Positions 1 to 14,472 of a stretch of DNA of 64,000 bases are shown here, piece after piece. The stretch is taken from positions 13,114,687 through 13,178,686 of the forward strand of contig NW_025062475.1 in the NCBI RefSeq assembly GCF_000002995.4. The letters run 5' to 3'. How positions within the stretch are numbered: the first letter of the stretch is position 1; each line of letters opens with the position of its first letter. The translations under genes and the position numbers were made by a program. The notes below the pieces were generated by a model, which worked only from the letters and a program-made list of their open reading frames with translations, was not told the DNA's origin and ran no database searches. This DNA is from Brugia malayi (Eukaryota; Nematoda; Chromadorea; Rhabditida; Onchocercidae).

Positions 1-556
1 TGGTTTGTTGGATTTTTTAGAAAACTCGGTGTTATATTCATTGTAAATTATACTATAAATGTGTGCACTATTTTTACTTATTAAATAGATATTAAGAATT
101 TTAAAGAAATTACGATAGAATGTGAACAATGCATTCCATATACTATACTTTTGGCAGCAAATTATATGTTATAGGAATTGTTTATTATTTCATTTTGTTG
201 AGAAAACAAAAAAGCAAAGTTGCTAATATGAATTATATGAATTGAGTTAGATTAAGTAATAAATGTATGAATTATAGGCAAGAATTTTATACAATCAAAG
301 TTTAGAAGTAATGTCGAACGTTGCGGAAGTTGTTCGAATTGCCTACTGTGAAATGTGTAGGGTAAGGCATCGAATATTTAGAGTTCGATTCCTTTGTCAT
401 TAATTGCTCTCGATGAAGAATGCACTCAGCTCACACTGAATCACACTTAGTTTAGCAATTATTATATATATATTTGATGTGAATTTATTCGTACTGAGAG
501 AGAAAATAGGAGATGACTGGTGTAAAATTAAAATTTATTTAAATCATTTACATGAA
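1..556. other. AT-rich leader region, no gene seen
   Basis: This is non-coding sequence upstream of the RbfA-like gene. It presumably holds that gene's promoter. A GTG-started open frame runs through it into exon 1, but its upstream part shows no conserved residues. A short stretch near 380 resembles a tRNA B box but does not fold into a T arm. Confidence 0.5.
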
Positions 557-564
557 TTTTTCAG
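557..564 (+). other. Probable trans-splice (or 5'UTR) acceptor for the RbfA-like gene
   Basis: TTTTTCAG lies 46 bases upstream of the first usable ATG (611). The ATG just after this site (568) reads into a stop after a few codons. That supports 611 as the start. Nematode genes commonly receive a spliced leader at such a site, but no leader is visible in genomic DNA, so this is an inference. Confidence 0.5.
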
Positions 565-610
565 GATATGTTACGTATTAAAATTTATTTCTAACAAAAA
601 TTTCAAGCCA

Positions 611-2611
611 ATGCAAACATTTATGCAGCTTTTTGTAAAATACTCCATTCCTGTTTTATCGACTCGAAATATCACCAGTTCGTTAGCTACGTATTCATAT
701 ATCAATCATTATAATAGACAAACTGGACGAGGACATGCAAATGATTTAATGCATCGTGATTTGCCTCGATTTATTGTAGCAAATAAAAAAAATTTCACAC
801 GAACTATTGCTCGATTAGTTGGTGTCGATAGTGGTTTGGAGAAAGCTGTTAGTTTTTGTTTTTGTTTTTTTTTTAATTATTTTAAGGTTACAAATATATT
901 ACATTACTGAAATGTATCGTTGTGTTTAATGCATATTTCGATGTTGTGAGATAAATTCAGCAAGTTTGAAAAATGAACTTAGTGGAATTATTACTATGTG
1001 CAGCTCGATTTTATATATTTTAATTATACTGATGATATGTTTATTTCAATAAATTGAATGATAATAAAAATAGCTAGGTTATGTGTCCATGAAAGTGTTA
1101 CATTTCATCTATAATTCGTATCTTTTGAAATATAAGCAGAGTGATTTTTTTTTTTTACTTATAGCAATTGATATGACATTCAGCATAGAAGTAACTAAGC
1201 AGTAGAAAAAGTTTAGTGTTAGTTGAAAAAGTTAAAAATACTCGTCTTTATTTCACAGATTGACCACTACATTTGAATGTATTGATGGTAATCTATGAGA
1301 AGATATTATTACTAATTTATTTTTTGTAGTTGTTGATGTTGGATGTTGGAAAGAAACCAAAACGAAGGAAACTAGATGAGGCAAAAAGGAATCGTTTAGG
1401 AAGGATGTTTATGGAGCATCTTTTTCAAATTTTATGTGAGCATGATCGATTTTGTGATATAGAAGGATTAGAATTATACAAGGTATATCTTTGTTGTATT
1501 ATTTAAAAAACTTTTAGACTTTTTTATGCTTTTGCATTCGGTTACAAGAGGAAATAACGAACATTTGATTAAAGCTGAAATATATTTTGTAATTGTGATA
1601 ATACTTTGATGATTTAGGTATACGTTTAAGTAAATGTTATTAATTAGGATTTGCTGAAAATTTTCGTTTTTTTTTTTTTTTTTTTTTTCTCTCTCTCTCT
1701 CTCCGTTTTGCTGTTAATTTTTGTTCTTGAGACATGATAGATGATTAAAGAAGATAATGTATATGAATTTTAGGTTGATGTAGGCCCAACATTTAAAGTG
1801 ATGGATGTTTACTGGTTAGCGAAAGGTGATAAATCTGATGAGGTAATTTTTTCCTTTGTTTTTTTTTTTTTTTTTTTATTAGTATTATTATTTTGAGAAT
1901 AGGAAAAGAAAATCTGTTTTGTCTGATTTATTAACCATCTTCTGAATGAATTTCTGTGATATGTTATTTTGCAGAATTTTCTTAAAATCTTCTGTATTTC
2001 TGTTAAAGCTTTTATACCTTTTTAGATTACGGAAAAAGTGCTGAAGGAATCAGAAAATTTTGTACGTAAAAGACTATCGGAATTGTTAAGCACTCATAAT
2101 GTTCCACGCTTAACTTTTGTTGCTGAACGTAAACATATTGTGGAGCAGGTACGAATAGATTAATTAATGGCTAGCATTAGTCAACATCCTTTTGCATAGA
2201 AATTTTATAAAAATTGATTCTTGTCTATAAATAACGTGTAATTGTTTAGTTTCTGATAGAATTATAGCAGCGTATAATATTATTAAAACTGAGAATGTAA
2301 AACTTGTAGAAATATCGATGTGCTCTGTCAATATTGTTACTCAATGAAATAACTCTTTTTTTTTTTTTTCAATTTAAAAGCTTAGTAAATTTTCTTGAAA
2401 GAGGATGCATTATAATAAGTCATCTCAATGTCTTATATATATATATATTTTTTTTTAGGAAATGAATCGTTTATTTGAGAAAGCAGATTATGGCATGCAG
2501 TATCGAGCTTTAAGTCATACTGGTGCTATTCTCGGATCAATGGCTGATACAGGTTTAATCAATGATAATGGACGACACAATTTCATAGAACAAAAGTTTC
2601 ATAAAAAGTGA
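611..2611 (+). CDS. RBFA: Mitochondrial ribosome-binding factor A (RbfA-like)
   Basis: The gene has five exons: 611-847, 1330-1482, 1774-1842, 2026-2148 and 2459-2611. All introns are phase 0. The total is 735 nt, 244 aa, ending in TGA. The N-terminus (MQTFMQLFVKYSIPVLSTRN) is basic and hydroxylated with no acidic residue, like a mitochondrial presequence. From about residue 105 it resembles animal RBFA: a KH-like region with VMDVYWLAKGDK, then NVPRLTFVAERK and RLFEKADYG. In bacteria and mitochondria RbfA binds the small-subunit rRNA and helps 3' end maturation of the 12S/16S rRNA. A basic stretch (KKPKRRK, about residues 86-92) follows the targeting region. The start at 611 was chosen because an acceptor lies just upstream; the in-frame Met at 623 is an alternative. 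The family call rests on recalled similarity to human RBFA and is fairly secure; mitochondrial location is inferred. Confidence 0.82.
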
Positions 2612-2646
2612 AAAACTGAGGAGATGAAATTTCGTTGCAAACAAGA

Positions 2647-2652
2647 AATAAA
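2647..2652 (+). terminator. Polyadenylation signal of the RbfA-like gene
   Basis: AATAAA lies 36 bases after the stop codon. This spacing is normal for a nematode 3'UTR. Such hexamers are common by chance in DNA this AT-rich. Confidence 0.5.
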
Positions 2653-5600
2653 TGTAATTGAAATTTTAAATTAAAAGATTATTTGTGAAATTTTCGAATA
2701 TATTTCAAAAGAAATGATGTGTTTTAGAAATTTATATTTGTGAACTATTTATTGAGATATATTAAGTTACTTCGAAAAGCGAAGTAAAAATGTTATCGAT
2801 CTTCCTGATATTGAGTTGCTATGTGAGAGGAAATAAATAATAATAAGTGAGTCAAAACAATAAACAATTTACAGTACTTCGTGGAAGTTTTTATAATGAT
2901 GGTTTACTCCATCAAAAAAGCTACGATAACTGAAATGAAAAGTAAGAATATAATAACAGAAATTGTAGAGATGATAGAGTAAAAAGAACTTTGTCAAATG
3001 AAACCTAAAATTAATCCGGAAATTGTATTTTAATATTATTAAATGGTATAATATATGTGAAAATGAGAGAGATTTTTACAATAGCGATTAAATTAACCAG
3101 TCATTTCAATTACTTAATTTCAATGAAATTATTCATAAAAAGAGACAAAGAATTAATGAAGGGCTTATTTAGTCATCGAGTTAATTGTACCAACTTCATG
3201 ATAAATCCGATAGTGATGTATATAAAAAATTAATCTGAAATTTCCATTTAACAAATGATAAGATTAAATAACAGTATATTCAATGAATTGACAAAATTGC
3301 TTAATTACGATTATAGGTGTACAATTTTGCTAGAATAAATGACAAATCGATCAAATTTGTTGATTTGTTTACATGCAAAAGGAGAGGGAATAATTAGTGA
3401 AAAAAAAAAAAAAGTATAAATTACAGGATGAAATGCTCAAATGAATGGAAGAAAAAGATTGGTTGACAAGGTCAGAGGACAATTAATGAGTTAATAGGAA
3501 GAAAGAAGTTATTGTTTTGTTCTGCTACTAATATTAGCTAACGATTGCAATCATAAAAGCATTTGACAATAAATTCTTGTTAATTATTCAAGATATATCT
3601 GATAAATTAAATTAATTAAATAAATTAAATTTAATACGACATGTTAGTTTTTGTGAAATGAAATTTTTCGATTTATAAAATTAAAAAAAAAAAAAAATAA
3701 ACTTACTATTTACAAAATCTTATTAGTTAGATTTTAATTGTTTGTTTGTTTGTATTATTTTTAAAAGTTAACTATATTTTGCAAAAATTAGGTAAATTTA
3801 AAAAATTGAGATTAATTTTGCAACTTTTGCAATGCTATATTTTATTTGCAAAATTAAACATTGTTTAATAAATGTCATTTTTGGGATCGATAAGTTTTAG
3901 TTATGTAGCTGTATGGATTTTGAAATTTTATTTAAAAATAAATTTCACGCAATTTTTATTTTTTTGATTTACATAAACTAATGAAATGGTTATTTGACAT
4001 ATATGAAATATATTTTTTAATTTTAGATGATTTTTTTAATTTTAATTAATGTATTGTTTCCACTGGTTTCCAATTTTAAAAGATTAATTTTTCCAACAAT
4101 TTTTGTTTAAAATCTGTTTTTTTTTTTTTTTGTAAATTGTTTTTTGTAAATTGTATCTTCATTACAACATACGACAATATACTGTCAATTAAGGAATAAA
4201 ACATTTGCAAAATTAATATGGAAAAAAAAAAAGAAAAGAAAACTTTCATTTAAAATCAACAAATATTCTAAAAATTAAATTATAATAATCATTTTTTTAA
4301 AAGATTCTTTAAAATAGCATTCATTTTGAAGAAAAATTTCAACAAATAAATTTCTACAATATAAAATTTTAAATATTACCTTTATAAATAGCATCACTTT
4401 TCACAAATGTAAGGTAATATGTAATTATTATATTTATTTTATATGCGCAAAAATTCCTTCTTATTTTTAATTATAATAAATTATAAATCATAATTATTAT
4501 AAATATAATTAATCTACAAAAAAAAAAAAAAACTTTTAATAGTTTATAACTTAATTCAAATTATTAATTTCACCTGAAAGTGATAATTTCCTTTCGACAC
4601 AATAAAAAAAAACATTTTTCACTTTTTTTATTTTTAATTTTATTTTCTTTTAATATTTCTTTTTAAAAGAAGAAAAAAATAATTCCGTGATAGAATCATT
4701 TTATTCTTTTAAACTTTGTTATACTTTTTTTTCATGACTAACAAATTTTTGTTCATTTTTTTGGATAAGTTCGCATATATAAAAACGTGGACGTTTAACA
4801 AATTAACTTTAATATTATGAGCTATTATAAACAATTTTATTTTGAAAATATTTAAAAAATATTAAAAGTTATTAATTTAGATTAAATTGGTGATAGTAAT
4901 TAATAATCGATGATTTTAATGATTAGTGGATAATATTAATTGTTAAAAATAACAAACATAGCCCCATTTTCTTTTTTCCTTTTTTAAAAATATGATTAAT
5001 TATACTAATTAGATAAGGTAAATAATCATTGCTCGTTACTTTTTCATTTTTTTTTTTTTTTTAATTTAGAAATTTTAAATTATAAGTATGATAAGCTTAA
5101 AAACGAAAAATTAAGTTACTTTTGTGAAAAACATTAATGAAATATTGAAGATAATTTATAAAAAGTAGCAATTGATTAAATTGTACGAAATAATTCAAAA
5201 ATCAAATCAAATTTTTTTCTCATTTTACAAAGAGAAAAATTTTAATTCGTTTGTCGTTTTCATTAAATGAAAGTGAAAAAATGAAAAGAAACATAGAATT
5301 GATTAATTGTTTACCTAATTAAACTTAATGAATCAGATGAAAAGAGAAATGTTTTCTTTCTCTTTTCCTATCAATTTATTTTTATATTAATTCTATCATA
5401 TTATTATTTATTGTAACTCAAAAATATTTACTTAATTTTCTATTTTAAGCTTACTTTAACCATGAATAAGTAATAAGTTATGCATAAGTATTTTTCATGA
5501 AGCTTTCATTTAACTGAAATATTAAAATAAAGTTTTTCATTAAGATGAACTATAGAGTTGGATTTAGAATTCAATTATTAGTAAATTAATTGTTATATGT

Positions 5601-5757
5601 AAGCTGAATGAGATTTAGACATCTTTTCTCAAATGTTTTCTAATGTATTTCTGATTGATACAATATAAAATTATAAGTTATTACAGTGCAAGAAGCTAAA
5701 ATATTTCTTTTTCAATTATGTAAACAAATTTATGATTAATAGAAATTTTGATGAACA
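2653..5757. other. Gene-free AT-rich intergenic DNA
   Basis: About 3.1 kb of very AT-rich sequence with A/T homopolymers. No open frame with recognisable protein character was seen on either strand. No RNA gene, transposon end or long repeat was recognised. Confidence 0.6.
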
Positions 5758-6813
<1,056 letters not shown>

Positions 6814-6824
6814 TTCACTTTCAG
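6814..6824 (+). other. Acceptor defining the lipase 5' exon
   Basis: TTCACTTTCAG is a good acceptor. It would start a short leader exon (6825-6879) ending in AT directly before GTGAGT. It could be a spliced-leader addition site. Confidence 0.45.
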
Positions 6825-6877
6825 TTGAAAAATTTATCAAACTCAATCTCTAACCGAAACAATTTCAAGTGACTCTT

Positions 6878-7723
6878 ATGTGAGTTCTCTTTCCTTTCAT
6901 TTTGTTTCATTTCCTTCAAAATTTTTTATTTACTTATTTATTTATTTGTTTATTTTTTATTACAGATAATGAGAGAAAGATGAAGGAAAAAAAGCAGAGA
7001 GAAAGCAAAAAAAAGAAAAAAAAAATACAAAATGTTTATTGTTTTAATTGAAAATTTCAAATTAAATAAAAGAGCATTGATTAGAATTATAATAGTTATT
7101 ACTTTCAAAATATCTTTTTCCATATCTTTTAGGTTATTTCATTTTTGAGACAAAATACATATATAAATTGTAATGAAATATTTAAAAATAATAATTTTTA
7201 CATAGATGTCATAAACATTAATTACTGTAATAATTAATTAAACTATTAAATTTCTTACTTATTTTTTTATAGGCTTATTTGGATTTTGATATTACACCTG
7301 TGCTCATTGATCAAAGGACAAAGTAGTCGAAGTCGACCAAGTGGACCACTTACTAATGATTTTCAAAATTGGCTTGTAGCAAATGGCTATGAAAGTTTAA
7401 ATTTTGATCGGCCAGATATTGGTCCAAGTGGTAGCTTTGGTGGTAGAACGAAAAAAAATCAAAAAGTACGAAAGTTACTTTTTATATGTATTATTTATTT
7501 TTTAGCAAATATTTAATTTTAAATATTTTTTTATATATGTGTATATTTTAGCATATTTAATTTTAAATATTATAAAAAAAAAGTTTAAATAAGTTTTTTA
7601 ATTATTTATAATTTTTTAAAGTGATTCAGCGATAAAATTGTTGCAATTATTTCAACAAGCATTTATGAAAGTTTAAATTTTTGATCAAACAATAATGATA
7701 TATTAATTTAAATAATAATTTTG

Positions 7724-7754
<31 letters not shown>

Positions 7755-9980
7755 CACGGAAAAAAGGAAAATGAGGAAATTATTTCATAGATAATACGTG
7801 AACCGGTAATTTTTGTACACGGTAATGCGGATGCAGCATTATACATACAACCACCATTAGCAACCGGATGGTCACGTTCAATTCAGTATTTTCTGGAGCA
7901 AAATTATACCTCAGCTGAATTATATGCGACAACTTGGGGTGACACATGGGCAGGTGGAAATATTTTAAATGCCTATAGTACAATGCATACCTGTGCAAAT
8001 CTTATATATTTACGAAAATTTCTATCTGCTGTATTGGATTATACTGGTGCACCTAAGGTTGATATTATTGCACATTCATTTGCTGTACCACTAATGAGGT
8101 AGGAATATTTGCATAAATTTTTATTTTAAATTTTTACAATATATAATTTTTAACTTTTCCATCCTTTATTTTCACAAAAATAACAATGAAATTATTTTTC
8201 AATTAAAATTAGACATAATTTTTGCTTATTTTTTTGTTGAAAAAAAAAAAAAAAAAAGTTGATTGAAATTTAACATAACCAATATTTAAAAAAAAGAAAT
8301 TTTTTTTTTCCTTTTTGAGCAATTAAACAATTAGAAATATAATAATCATTTATCTGCACTGTGAGATGCATTTAATTAAATAATTTAATATTAGAATAAA
8401 AAATTTTGATAATTAGAAAAAGTTGAAAAAAAAAAGATTGATCAAAAATTTTTGATAATTTAAAAAACGGCAAGCTTAAAAAAAAAAGAGAATTATTTCA
8501 ATGCAATAAGTTTGATTCAAGAAATTTTTTGGGATTTTTGTGTTAATTTAAAAAAAAAAAAAGTGAAGCAATTATGTTCAATGTGAAACATACTGTAGTG
8601 TGTTTTGCTGATATTTCATTTTAATTTATTAAAAAAAATTTTTTGGAGTTTACAAATTTTTTATTATTATTTATTCAAACGTATAAAAAAAAGTATTTAT
8701 CACTTTTTTTCGTAGTAGTAATACTAACAGTAGTAGTAATACTAACATATCTTATAATTTTAATAGTTTATTAGCCCTAACTTATAAACTTTATTTGAGC
8801 ATAGTTATCATTTTGCGCAAATAGCTAAATGCTTTCCAAAATTTCCAAAATAGCACATAATACAATTCGATTAATTAACTCCTAATTTGCATTTATAAAT
8901 TAAATTTAAGTAGGTAAAGAAACATTTTAAATAAAAAATTACTACTGTAATTAAAGATACTTTATTTTAGGAAAGTCTTAAAAGGTGGCAAATTAATAGC
9001 AACTGATGGAAATTGTGTCCTTGGGAAACCTTTGGGTCATCGTGTGGATACATTTTTGGGCATTTCTGGTGCAAATTATGGTCTTTGCGTTTGTCAACTG
9101 GCGCAAACAGTACCAGCCTGGTGTAATGCTTTAGATGGTTTGTATCCTGGTTATACATGTGAGGATCAGGTAAGTATTTTATTTGCCCTACTCAATTTAT
9201 AATTATCTAATTTTTTGATGCTTAACAAAATTTTCATCCAAAATTACTGTCAAATGCGCATTTAGTCATGTTTTTTTGCGCAGTAATTTTTAAACTACAA
9301 AACAGTTAGATTATGTTATATATATATAATAGTTTCAGTTGTTGATAGTATTAACGAACAACGATTTAAAAAGTTTAAAATTATATAAACCTCAGTTAAA
9401 TGTTTGTATTAAACAAAAAATTCTAATATATCGTATACCTTTTGAATTACTAAAGTCTAACAAAGAGGTATAATATTTCATAAATAGTACAAAAATCATG
9501 AATTAATTAGATGAAAATGCTTGTTTCTTTTTTCTTTTTTGCAGTTAATTTGTGCATATCCAGATTCGGAATGTAAACAAAAAAATTACTCCGCATTTTT
9601 GGAGAATTTAAATAATGATCCAAGTCGAGAAGCTGACCATGTATATGCTATGTGGTCTGATGGTAATCCTTTATTGTCTGAAAGTTGGAAATTATCAAAT
9701 TAGAAGTTAGACTATACGATTCCTTTACAAAATTATTTAGCTTCTTCAAAAACTACCATTGTAAAGTTAAAGGATAAAATAAAAATTGCATTGAAAATAA
9801 GTAAATTCATTCTTTTCAGTAGATGAAGTGTTATTACTTCGAGGAATGACCTGGGGTAAACCAACCAGCCGTATACCTGGAATGAATGGTCGCTGGGTAT
9901 CCGACAGAAATGGTCATATGGCAATGAAAGATTTAACAGAATTAAGGCAATATGAGGCTGTTGTGCACCATTCCATTTAA
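6878..9980 (+). CDS. Secreted class 2 lipase (LIPS-type), start codon split by an intron
   Basis: Coding exons are 6878-6879 (AT), 7273-7465, 7791-8098, 8971-9169, 9545-9662 and 9820-9980. The sum is 981 nt, 326 aa, ending in TAA. Exon 2 begins G CTT ATT TGG; joined to the AT at 6878-6879 it gives ATG followed by a hydrophobic signal peptide (MLIWILILHLCSLIKG). The body matches the Lipase_2/EstA-like alpha/beta hydrolases common in nematodes: VIFVHGN (oxyanion region), a Ser161 elbow, then WSDVDEV (likely acid Asp275) and RNGHMAMKD (likely His306). About eleven cysteines suggest disulfides, in keeping with secretion. The elbow reads AHSFA, lacking both glycines of GxSxG. The predicted role is ester or lipid hydrolysis outside the cell or in the gut lumen; the substrate is unknown. 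The exon chain from 7273 on is secure; the first exon is inferred from splice signals. Confidence 0.8.
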
Positions 9981-10361
9981 CTTATTCACTTTTTTTTTCG
10001 TCTCCTTAATAAGTAAATGGATAATGTGAATTACAAGAAAAGCCATTGCAATTAGTATTTATTGAAAATTAAGCAAACGGATATTTCTTGGATCAGTTTA
10101 TTTGACATAAAAATCTTAATTATTTGCATTGTTACAATTCTCAAGTTATTCTTCATGGAAATTCAAATAGTTTGAAGAGATAAAGGTGCAGAGATATGCA
10201 AACAAAAAGAGAAACTTATTCAAAAATTTTTGTCTATAATTCCACATAACAAATAGGAAATGTGTCAAGCACATAACGGGATGCAGCGAATTTAACAATG
10301 GAGTGAATAAAACAATAAAGAAAGGAAAATAAACATTCCATAACCAATGATCATTTCCCAT
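9981..10361. other. Short convergent 3' interval
   Basis: This 381-base gap separates the stop codons of the lipase (+) and CCT6 (-). It must hold both 3'UTRs. No clear AATAAA is seen for CCT6; an AATAAG-like word near 10008 could serve the lipase. The UTRs may overlap. Confidence 0.5.
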
Positions 10362-13300
10362 TCATTTACCACTTTTTAAGTTTGTCATACCAGCACGCAT
10401 GACTTCATCAACATGAAGCAAATTGCACGAGACAACACAAGCAGATGCTAAACTGTTCTGCTTGACTACAACGTTATCCCAAATACCCTAAAATTTACAT
10501 ATTTCAGTTCTATTAAATAAAAGTCATATAAAAGAGCTTAACTTAAAAAAAATTTAGAAACAGCTTTATGAATAATCGTTTTGGATCCATGAAAAAAGTA
10601 GCTGGCAATACACGAAGATAAATACTATGTAACTTATTCATGAAAATTAAACGATCGTATTTATTCAAAAGATAGTTATAATTTCCCTCAACAGACCTAT
10701 GTGAGATCATGCCATTATCCGTATTCGGTGATGGGTAAAAAATTTGGCACAAATGACATTAAAAACAATCAAGCTTCTGTGTAATTTAGTCTTCCCAATT
10801 CAAAACTTTCAAGTATGAAAAGTTAGCGTTACCTTAGGATTGCATGGTTCGCCTGATGTGATGTCTAAGCCAATAGGAATTTTACCCTTGCAAGCAATCC
10901 GTTCCTCTATTAGTTTCACTATTGTTTCCTGAGCATCAAATCCTGCATTCGTTGCTAGTGTCTTCGGAATTACTAATAGTGCATCAGCATAAGCCTAGAA
11001 TATTGAGAAGAAAAGATGCTGAAAATTACTTCGTTTCATCACGGTACTCATTTCTCCTACACGATATTTCAAAAAAAAAAAAACATTTGATAAAACCTTT
11101 TGCAGAACTGTAATTTCTACTTACTTGTACTCCCAACTTTGCTCTGCCTTTCACTTTGTCCACTTCATCCTTCAGCATGCAATATGCACCAATTTCAAAA
11201 GCACCAGCTCCCGGTACAACCGCTTCTGCAGTAAGACAAATATCACATTTTCGCTGCACTTACAACAAGTTGATACAGATGAAAGATAAACTATGAAAGA
11301 AAAGTGATTCAATAATTCAACGAAATACATCTTTTCACTGTAGTCTACAATTATTCTTCATTCAATCCACGACAAAAAATATTTCTTCAATTGCAATTGC
11401 TAAAATTTCCCCTTGATCTACTCAACGATTAATTTACGTTAAAAAGTAAAAAAGGAAAGCAAAAATTAAACCACGAGAATATTTCTATAAGAACTTACGA
11501 TCACTGAGTGCATTGAAAACTGCTCTAAGACCATCATGAAGAGCATCTTTAATTTGTGTAATTGTATGTTTGTTTGGTCCTTTCAACAAAATGGTCACTG
11601 ATTTTGGGTCCTTGCAATCTTCAATAAATGTGTACTTTTCTTCACCCTGTAAAGTATAATTATACAAAATTTATGACTTCTACTTCAGAATTTCAACTCT
11701 TTCATGTGAAGCAGCATCTCTGCCAAGATTATTGAAAAACATGGAAACAAAAAATGAAGAATCACAATACGTAATGTAAATGTGATAAGTTTAAAACTAG
11801 GTAAAGATAGCAGGATGATGTTAAACTATATAATTATGGATAGTAGTGCTCTTTACCGCTTTAAAATGTTAAAAGTATTACAACTTTCAGTTAAATCAAA
11901 TATTGCAACTTTCTTATAAACCATTCCAATTAATCAACATAAAATCTCAAGTAGTGTGAAAATTTCCATGAATCAGAATCAAAATGGCTGCATTACTAAT
12001 TAATAGTTATCTAAAACTTACTAAAACATGCTCATAAACTGTGCCGGCATATCCAAGAATATTTGGTGCAAGATTATCAACTGAATTCACTGCTTCACCG
12101 CCAACTGCCAACTGCAGTCGTTCCATATTACGCCGTTTCGCTCGTCGCAATCCCAAAATACCATTTTTCGCCAACAAGTCTAACGATGGTGGATCAATGC
12201 CCTACAATTTTGTAGTTTAAATTGCACTTATTTTTAACAAGTGTGTTTTGTCATCAAATTTTTAAAAGGATTAATTTTATATAAATACATCTCAAAAAAT
12301 ACATGCAAGCCGCAGGAATAAATGAAAAAAACCTTTTGGTTGATTACTACAAAACCACGTTTTTTTCCATCAATTTTTTCTGCCAGATCACACACTTTCT
12401 TTTTCAGATCAACAATTTTCTGGACTCTCCGCATTATAAACTCTCTTTCAGCAGCAACAAGCTTTTCTCGTTCAGATGCTGACTTATAGAAAAAACCCGA
12501 ATTCACTTCGCTGAAAATGCTTGAATAGTTCTTTTCATACTTGGAAGCACTTCGTATTATGTAGTATTGATCCCCTTTTGGTAGTATATCTTTTAAGAGT
12601 AATATTGTTAAGAATGTCAACGAGAATTTTTCAGTGCTCTGAAAAATATATCTAGTACTTTTTAAAGTATTGAAACTTATCAAAAAACATATACTCTTAC
12701 AGCATTTCTGTAAACAAATAATACGGGAGCTACCAATAAAGACAATGGAATTAAGCGAGCTAAGTAGGACAGGGTCTGAGAAATGGTGAAAAATTATGAC
12801 GTTTTCTCATATTCCAATGAAATGTTGCATGTCAAAATATATGCATTCTTGAGATTTTTTGGCATATCAGGATGCCGACCACCATGATCCAAAACTAATC
12901 CACGTATCAGTTTAGTATCCATATCGCTTTCATGTTGCATCTCCTGAAAATCAAAAACCATAACATAATTTCTTTGACATAGTAATGCGTACTAATGTAA
13001 CAACTAAATATCAGAAACAGCAAAACGCTGAACTTGATCCAAATAAAAAAACCATTGAATCACTTTTCTGCTAACACACATCTTATGATAATTCATCCTA
13101 AACCATAAATTCATTTCCATGCGGAGACTTATACCTGCATTTCAATCATATGTAAATCTGGCTGTAGATCATTTCCAATTCGTATTGCTAACACAGCATC
13201 CACAACACAGTCCGTTATATGATCAGCCAACTTCCGATTAAGTTTCGTTCGCAGTGAGGTTTGTGCTACCTATATAAAATTGTTTTAACTTCTCTTAATA

Positions 13301-14449
13301 CGGTGATGAAAGTAATAGCTCCTCTGCAAAAGCAGTTAACAGAGCATCTTTTTATGTCCAACTTTTCCGGAAATATGTCATAGCAATCATGACTAGAAAA
13401 TGAAATCAGCTTAACTGGATTAAGGAGTCTAACTCCTACAGAAAACACGATACCTTTCCTTAGAGACGCTTTTTCTTTCTTTCAACTTATTGTCAAGTTC
13501 TTTATCACAACATACTGTGAAATTTCGCTAAAGTAAGTGATAAAGAAAATATGCTACAAATGACACAGGAAATGTGCTCTACAATTAAGAAAAATCTAGA
13601 TATCATATTTATCAACAAATACCTCGCTCAGCAGTTCACGGTCCACTTTTGGAGTTTGTTTGAAAGTTTCCAGAAATTCAAGAGTTTTCTTATTCGCATA
13701 CTCGAAGCCTTCTGTTATCAGTCGCGGATGAACACCCTAAAATAACAAATAACGCTGAAATGTTGATATGGAACAAAAAATAATTTTCAAAATAATAAAA
13801 CTCGTATTGCAACAGCTCTTTCATACATACTTCAGAAACATAAAGATCAGCCTGCTTAAGGAGTTCTCCTATAAAAAGAACAGTAGAAGTGGTGCCATCA
13901 CCAGTCACATCATCTTGAGCGGTTGTAGCTTTTGCAATCATTGCAGCTGTTGGATGTTGAATTTGCTATAACAAGTAAATATTGTTTGCACAAACAAATT
14001 AAAAGAAAGCAATTTAAAGCTTTTTATGGATAATATTTTAACTGTATTGTCTATCCATCAGAATAACGATAACTACAATGTTAGCTATGAACAACTAACC
14101 ATTTCATGTAGCAATATATTGCCATCCTTGGTCAATTTGATATCACCCGCGCCAGATACAAGCCTATAAAATGTAAAATCATTAATGTCAAAGATAATCA
14201 TAATCTAATTGAACAAATAATCAGTCACGCATCAAATTTCGGTTTTTTTGTTCCCATGTTTTAACGATTTACTTGTTTTTTTTTCTTTTTTTTGAAACAG
14301 AATTAAACCAACATTTTCATTGTTCCCTTTGGCCCAAGATTAGTACGCATTACTTCCATCAGTCCTCTTGCACCACTTATATTCAACTCTAATGCTGCCG
14401 CATTACGAGCCAGTTCGGCTTTAGGATTCAAGCAAAGAATTGATGCCAT
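10362..14449 (-). CDS. cct-6: T-complex protein 1 (CCT/TRiC) subunit zeta
   Basis: Twelve exons (transcript order): 14449-14313, 14163-14100, 13965-13831, 13736-13623, 13269-13135, 12943-12801, 12510-12333, 12201-12022, 11646-11499, 11225-11125, 10994-10833, 10487-10362. The sum is 1623 nt, 540 aa, close to the usual ~531-540 for CCT6. The product is one of eight subunits of the cytosolic TRiC chaperonin, which folds actin, tubulin and WD proteins using ATP. Diagnostic group II motifs are visible: [11 protein letters not shown] near residue 40, [11 protein letters not shown] (ATP-binding/catalytic GDGTT) near 90, the apical-domain stretch [44 protein letters not shown] and VVPGAGAFE near 410. 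Closest to zeta rather than other paralogues from the N-terminus ([20 protein letters not shown]) and the IDP loop. An acceptor 13 bases upstream of ATG fits trans-splicing. It is complete, with no broken motif. Confidence 0.96.
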
Positions 14450-14462
14450 ATTTTACGTTTAT

Positions 14463-14472
14463 CTGTAGCGAA
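14463..14472 (-). other. Probable trans-splice acceptor of cct-6
   Basis: On the minus strand TTCGCTACAG ends 13 bases before the ATG. Such a short leader is typical of spliced-leader genes in nematodes. Confidence 0.5.

Noticed and set aside
300..410. tRNA-like B box (GAGTTCGATTCC)
   Set aside because: The bases flanking the loop do not form a T stem, and no matching A box, anticodon arm or acceptor stem could be built.
6960..7272. Alternative lipase first exon at the acceptor TTACAG (6965)
   Set aside because: The first ATG after it reads into a stop after three further codons, so it cannot supply the N-terminus.
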